DNA from: DATDAH01 sp963725155
GTDB taxonomy: Bacteria > Actinomycetota > Acidimicrobiia > Acidimicrobiales > DATDAH01
Direction: 5' to 3'
Assembly (NCBI GenBank): GCA_963725155.1
Contig: CAVRXU010000008.1
Span: 1,054,001-1,118,000 of the forward strand
DNA: 64,000 nucleotides
Under the pieces are notes generated by a model. That model ran no database searches. It saw only the letters and a list, made by a program, of their open reading frames with translations, and was not told where the DNA came from. The position numbers and the translations under genes were made by a program. Of this stretch, positions 60,448 to 64,000 are shown one piece after another (position 1 is the first letter of the stretch; each line of letters begins with the position of its first letter).

Positions 60448-62144
60448 CCCACCAGCCCCAGGTCCAGGGCCGAGCGCACGGCGCCGACCGCCGTGTGGCC
60501 CAACCCGCAGATGGAGGCGTCGGTCATGGCCGCGGCCATCTCGTCCAGGAGCTGACGACGCTCGTCGGCCAAGCCTCCCCGCTCCCGCATCTGCACCATG
60601 GTCTCGTGGACGCGCACGGTACCGACACGGCAGGGCACGCACTGGCCGCAGGACTCGCTGCGGAAGAACTCGGCGATGCGCACGACCACGTCGGTCAGGT
60701 CGACCGTGGTGTCGAAGGCCATCACCACCCCCGAGCCGAGCGTGGCCCCCGCGGCCCGGGTGTCCTCCAGCGTGAGCGACAGATCGAGGGCCTCGGGCCC
60801 GACGAACATCCCGGCCGCGCCGCCGAGGAGGACCGCGGCGAGGTCGCCCTCGACCCCGCCGGCGAGGTCGAGCAGTTCACCGAGCGTGATGCCGAACGGG
60901 GCCTCGTAGACGCCCGGGCGCCCGATCCGGCCCGACAGGCAGAACAGGCGGGTGCCCGGTGACTGCTCCGTGCCCACGGCGCGGTAGGCCTCGGGGCCGT
61001 CCAGGAGGATGGGCAGCACGTTGAGCAGGGTCTCGGGGTTGTTGACGGCGGTCGGTTGGTCGAAGAGGCCGTTGGTCGTGGGGAAGGGTGGCTTGTTGCG
61101 GGGCTCGCCCCGGAAGCCCTCGATGGAGTTGAAGAGGGCCGTCTCCTCACCGCAGATGTAGGCCCCGCCGCCCCGGCGGACCTCGATGCGGAGGCCGGGC
61201 CGCAGCCAACCCGCGGCGCCGACCTGGGCGATGGCGGCGTCGACCCGGCTCGAAGCCTCGGGGTACTCCCCTCGGACGTAGAGCCAGGCCTCCCCCGCCC
61301 CCACCGTCTCGGCGGCGATGACGGCGGCCTCGACGACGGCGAACGGGTCCTGCTCCAGCAGGGTCCGGTCCTTGAAGGTGCCCGGCTCGGACTCGTCGCA
61401 GTTGACCACGACGTGTTTGCGCTCGCCCGCCGCGTCCCGCACAGCCCGCCACTTCACGCCGGTCGGGAACGCGGCGCCGCCCCGACCCGACAGGCCGGCG
61501 TCGGTCAACGCGGCGATGACGGCGTCCGGGCCCATCGCCCGGGCCCGGGCCAGCGCCTCCCCCCCGCCGTGGGCCAGGTAGGAGTCGAGACTGGTCGGGT
61601 CGACCACGCCGATCCGCCGGAGCAGGCGCAGGTCGGGGTCGCCGGCCTGGGGCAGCGTCAACGGGGCCGGTTCCGGCCCGGCCGCCACGGGCCCCCGACG
61701 CTGGACGAACGCGGCGGGCGCCTGCTCACAGCGACCGAGGCAGGGGGCGTCGTGCCGCACCGTCCCAGCGGCCACCTGCGCCGCATCCGGCGTGATCCGG
61801 CAGGCCGGATCGACACAGACCCACGTCGTCGGACCGTCGCCCACGGGCTCGGTCGTGCGCAGCAGCTCGTAGAAGGTGGCCACGCCGTAGACCTCGGCCG
61901 GAGGCACGGCGAGCTGGCGGCCGACGTGGTTCGTGGCGCCGGGGCTGATCCAGCCCACCTCCTCCTGGAGGGCGATCAGGGCGGGCAGGAGCAGGTGGCG
62001 CCGCTCTCGCCGCCGGGACCGACCCCCCAGGACCAGGCGCTCGCTCTCGACCTCAGTGGCCGGGCCCAGGTCCCCGAGGACGGCGTCGACGACCGCCCGC
62101 TCCGGCGCCGTGGGCTCGGCGTCGGTGAAGTGGAGGTCGCTCAC
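60444..62144 (-). CDS. fdhB: Formate dehydrogenase NADH-binding subunit (NuoE-NuoF fusion)
   Basis: A 566-residue fusion. The N-terminal about 155 residues are NuoE-like, with cysteines for a [2Fe-2S] cluster in CVDPACRITPD and PCLGRCEQAP. From about 190 the NuoF part binds FMN and NAD (GLSGRGGAAFPTGVKW, NCDESEPGTFKDR, GAGEAWLYVRGEYPEA), and CGQCVPCRVGT carries the N3-type [4Fe-4S] cluster. It passes formate electrons to NAD. GTG 62144 overlaps the catalytic subunit stop, and the end overlaps the iron-sulfur subunit start, so all three are tightly coupled. Confidence 0.9.
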   Translation of the reverse strand: MSDLHFTDAEPTAPERAVVDAVLGDLGPATEVESERLVLGGRSRRRERRHLLLPALIALQEEVGWISPGATNHVGRQLAVPPAEVYGVATFYELLRTTEPVGDGPTTWVCVDPACRITPDAAQVAAGTVRHDAPCLGRCEQAPAAFVQRRGPVAAGPEPAPLTLPQAGDPDLRLLRRIGVVDPTSLDSYLAHGGGEALARARAMGPDAVIAALTDAGLSGRGGAAFPTGVKWRAVRDAAGERKHVVVNCDESEPGTFKDRTLLEQDPFAVVEAAVIAAETVGAGEAWLYVRGEYPEASSRVDAAIAQVGAAGWLRPGLRIEVRRGGGAYICGEETALFNSIEGFRGEPRNKPPFPTTNGLFDQPTAVNNPETLLNVLPILLDGPEAYRAVGTEQSPGTRLFCLSGRIGRPGVYEAPFGITLGELLDLAGGVEGDLAAVLLGGAAGMFVGPEALDLSLTLEDTRAAGATLGSGVVMAFDTTVDLTDVVVRIAEFFRSESCGQCVPCRVGTVRVHETMVQMRERGGLADERRQLLDEMAAAMTDASICGLGHTAVGAVRSALDLGLVG

Positions 62145-64000
62145 ACCGTGATCTTGTCAACTCTGATCGCCGCGGCCTTGAACTCGGAGGTCCCGGAACG
62201 GGGATCCCAGGCGTCGTTGGTCAACAGGTTGGCGTCGACCAGGTCCGGGAAGTGGAAGGTGGTGAAGGTCAGGCCCACCGGGATGTCGGGCTGGATGCGC
62301 ACCGCCATCTCCACCGCCCCTCGGGGGGACGTGACCCGGACACGCTCACCGTCCACCACCCCGAGGCGATCGGCGTCGACCGGGTTGACGTCCAGGGCGT
62401 CGCCGTAGCGGATGGGCGAGTCGAAGCCGCCCGACTGCACGCCGGTGTTGAACGAGTCCAAGGCTCGGCCCGTGGTCAGGCGCAGCGGGAACTCCTCGCT
62501 CAGCTCCTCGACCGGGCCGGCGTGCTCGACCACGCTGAACGGGGCCGGCTCCCGGCCGCCGAGGTCGGGCTCCCAGAGCCAGCCGTGCAGGAAGGGGCTG
62601 CCGGGGTGGCCCTCGGTCGGGCAGGGCCACTGCAGGCCGCCCTCGGCCTCCAGTCGGGCGTAGGTCATGCCCCGATGCAGGGGGGAAAGCGAGCGGAGCT
62701 CGTCCCAGAGGTCTTCGGGCGTCGGGTCACCCCAGGCGTAGCCCATGCGTCGAGCCAGCTCACCGATGATCTCGTGGTCGTGACGGGCCTCCCCCGGTGG
62801 CGGGACCGCGGCCCGGACCCGCTGCACTCGACGCTCGCTGGAGGTGACCGTGCCCTCGCCCTCGGCCCAGGCCACCGAGGCCGGAAGCACGACATCAGCC
62901 AGCTCGGCGGTGCGGGTGAGGAAGATGTCCTGGACCACGAGGTGGTCGAGCCCGGCCAACAGCGACCGGGCGTGCTCGACGTCGGCCTCGGAGTCGGCCG
63001 GGTTCTCGCCGATCACGTACAAGCCGGTCAGCTCCCCGCGCCCCATCGCCTCGAACATCAGGGTCAGGTGGAGGCCGGGCTCGGGGTTGAGGGGAACGCC
63101 CCAGACGGCCTCGAAGCGGGCCCGGGCCGCGGGATCCTCGATGTCCTGGAACCCCGGGAGCTTGTTGGGCAGGGCGCCCATGTCCCCCCCGCCCTGCACG
63201 TTGTTCTGACCCCGCAGCGGGACCAGGCCCGAGCCCCACCGGCCGACGTGGCCGGTGAGCAGGGCCAGGTTGCAGAGGGCGACCACGTTGTCGACCGCGT
63301 TGTGGTGCTCGGTGATGCCGAGCGTCCAGAGGATCTGGGCCTTCTCGGCCTTGGCGTAGGCGTGGGCCATCTCCCGGATGGCCTCGGCCGGCAGCCCGGT
63401 CAGGGCCGCAGCCGCCTCGAGCGTGTACGGCTCGACGGCCGCCGCATAGGCGTCATAGCCCTGGGTCGCGTGGGCGATGAAGGCGTCGTCGGTCAGGCCC
63501 GCGGCGATGATCTCGCGGCCGAGGGCGTTGGCCAAGGCGATGTCCGAGCCGACCTCCAGGCCCAGCCAGACGTCGGCGAACTTGGCCGACGAGGTGCGCC
63601 GGGGATCGACGCAGTAGAGGCGGGCCCCGTTCTCGATCCCCTTCAGCAGGTGGTGGAAGTAGATCGGGTGGGCCTCACGGGCGTTGCTGCCCCACAGGAG
63701 GACGACGTCGGCCTCCTCCACCTCCTCGTACGAGCAGGTCCCTCCACCAGCACCGAAGACTGTCGCCAGACCGACGACGGATGGCGCGTGTCAGGTTCTG
63801 TTGCAGGAGTCGATGTAGTTGGACCCCAAGGCGGTGCGGGCGAACTTCTGCGCCGCGAAGTTGACCTCGTTGGTGGCCTTCGAGCAGCTGAACAGGCCGA
63901 TGCCGGTCGGGCCCTTGGTGTCCAGCACCCGACGAAAGCCCTCGGTGGCCCGGTCCAGGGCCTCCTCCCAGCTGGCCGGGCGGAGTACGCCGTCCTCGCG
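62141..64000 (-). CDS. fdhA: Formate dehydrogenase catalytic subunit, selenocysteine-encoding UGA (partial)
   Basis: The molybdenum/tungsten bis-MGD subunit; its start lies beyond the right edge. The frame is open from 64000 to the TGA at 62141 except for one in-frame TGA at 63793-63791. That codon falls exactly at the active-site position, CNRT-U-HAPSVVGLA, where formate dehydrogenases have Sec or Cys followed by the catalytic His. A SECIS-like hairpin follows 12 bases later, so I read it as selenocysteine. The rest includes VLLWGSNAREAHPIYFHHLL, GRWGSGLVPLRGQNNVQG and YVIGENPADSE. The first visible residues (GVLRPASWEEALDRA) pick up about ten residues after the point where the separate iron-sulfur protein ends. 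It oxidises formate to CO2 and passes electrons to that protein and to the NuoEF-like subunit. Confidence 0.85.
63762..63778 (-). promoter_or_regulatory. Bacterial SECIS-like hairpin
   Basis: On the minus strand, GUCGUC (63778-63773) pairs with GGCGAC (63767-63762; one G-U pair) and closes the loop GGUCU. The loop begins 18 bases after the UGA at 63793-63791. GGUCU at this place is also found in the Escherichia coli fdhF SECIS loop, where its G and U contact SelB. The element encodes Val-Val-Gly-Leu-Ala-Thr of the same protein. Confidence 0.72.

Noticed and set aside
63721..64000. Pseudogene or two separate genes at the formate dehydrogenase TGA
   Set aside because: The frame is otherwise intact on both sides, the TGA is at the exact Sec/Cys active-site position, and a SECIS-like hairpin follows.

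Overview
The window is 64 kb of very GC-rich, densely packed actinobacterial chromosome. Three things point to Actinomycetota: an MshA-type mycothiol glycosyltransferase, a WhiB7 regulator, and an RsiG-type c-di-GMP-binding anti-sigma factor. HemQ, a ClpS-DUF2017 pair and a caa3-type oxidase operon fit the same picture. Class Acidimicrobiia is my best guess from gene content; no marker here proves it. Starts are often GTG or TTG, and neighbours frequently overlap by 4-11 bases. I saw no insertion sequence, prophage or CRISPR array. The only stretch over 300 bases without a large gene (16512-16962) is the regulatory leader of whiB7.

Layout. 1-3925 (minus): a six-gene run, MoaD-like carrier, membrane protein, PuuD-like protein, RsiG, XRE regulator and mshA (cut by the window edge). 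3973-6911 (plus): phosphatase, thioesterase II, DUF2510 protein and trypsin-like lipoprotein, then tRNA-Lys. 7021-10493: a DUF6777-like membrane protein divergent from a Ser/Thr kinase, then a secreted RNase with its barstar inhibitor. 10544-15789: DUF1385 protein, ROK kinase, ATP-dependent DNA ligase, dUTPase, oligoribonuclease and a metallo-beta-lactamase-fold hydrolase with a palindromic operator. 15774-17328: acyl-ACP thioesterase divergent from the whiB7 leader (promoter, upstream ORF, terminator) and whiB7. 17429-25471: peptidase, TlpA-CcdA, poly-gamma-glutamate hydrolase, PdxH, radical SAM protein, SdhCD and SerS. 25556-29907: an ABC exporter with a class V aminotransferase, then an SDR.

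29904-39975 is the terminal-oxidase region. A caa3-type cytochrome c oxidase (subunits II, I, III, IV, with CtaG, CtaB and CtaA) is preceded in the same orientation by a second subunit I/subunit III-like pair. In that second subunit I all six heme and copper histidines are replaced. The canonical oxidase genes carry about twelve single-base frame breaks between 31.3 and 34.6 kb, which look like consensus errors.

39972-43960 holds ClpS, DUF2017, DUF427, LmeA-like, LarE and AlaX. 44102-53962 is a branched-chain-type amino acid ABC uptake system (livJ and livHMGF) around an ALDH7, amino-acid oxidase and PLP decarboxylase operon, perhaps for lysine or pipecolate breakdown. LivH and LivG both have unusual N-terminal additions. 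54061-59565 holds HemQ, a flippase-glycosyltransferase fusion behind a palindrome, an FtsH-like protease and a lipoprotein.

59611-64000 is an NAD-type formate dehydrogenase operon. The catalytic subunit has an in-frame UGA at the active-site position, followed at the right distance by a SECIS-like hairpin, so it is read here as a selenoprotein. Its usual N-terminal iron-sulfur part appears as a separate downstream gene. The strongest leads are the histidine-less oxidase paralog, the selenocysteine formate dehydrogenase, RsiG and the whiB7 attenuator.
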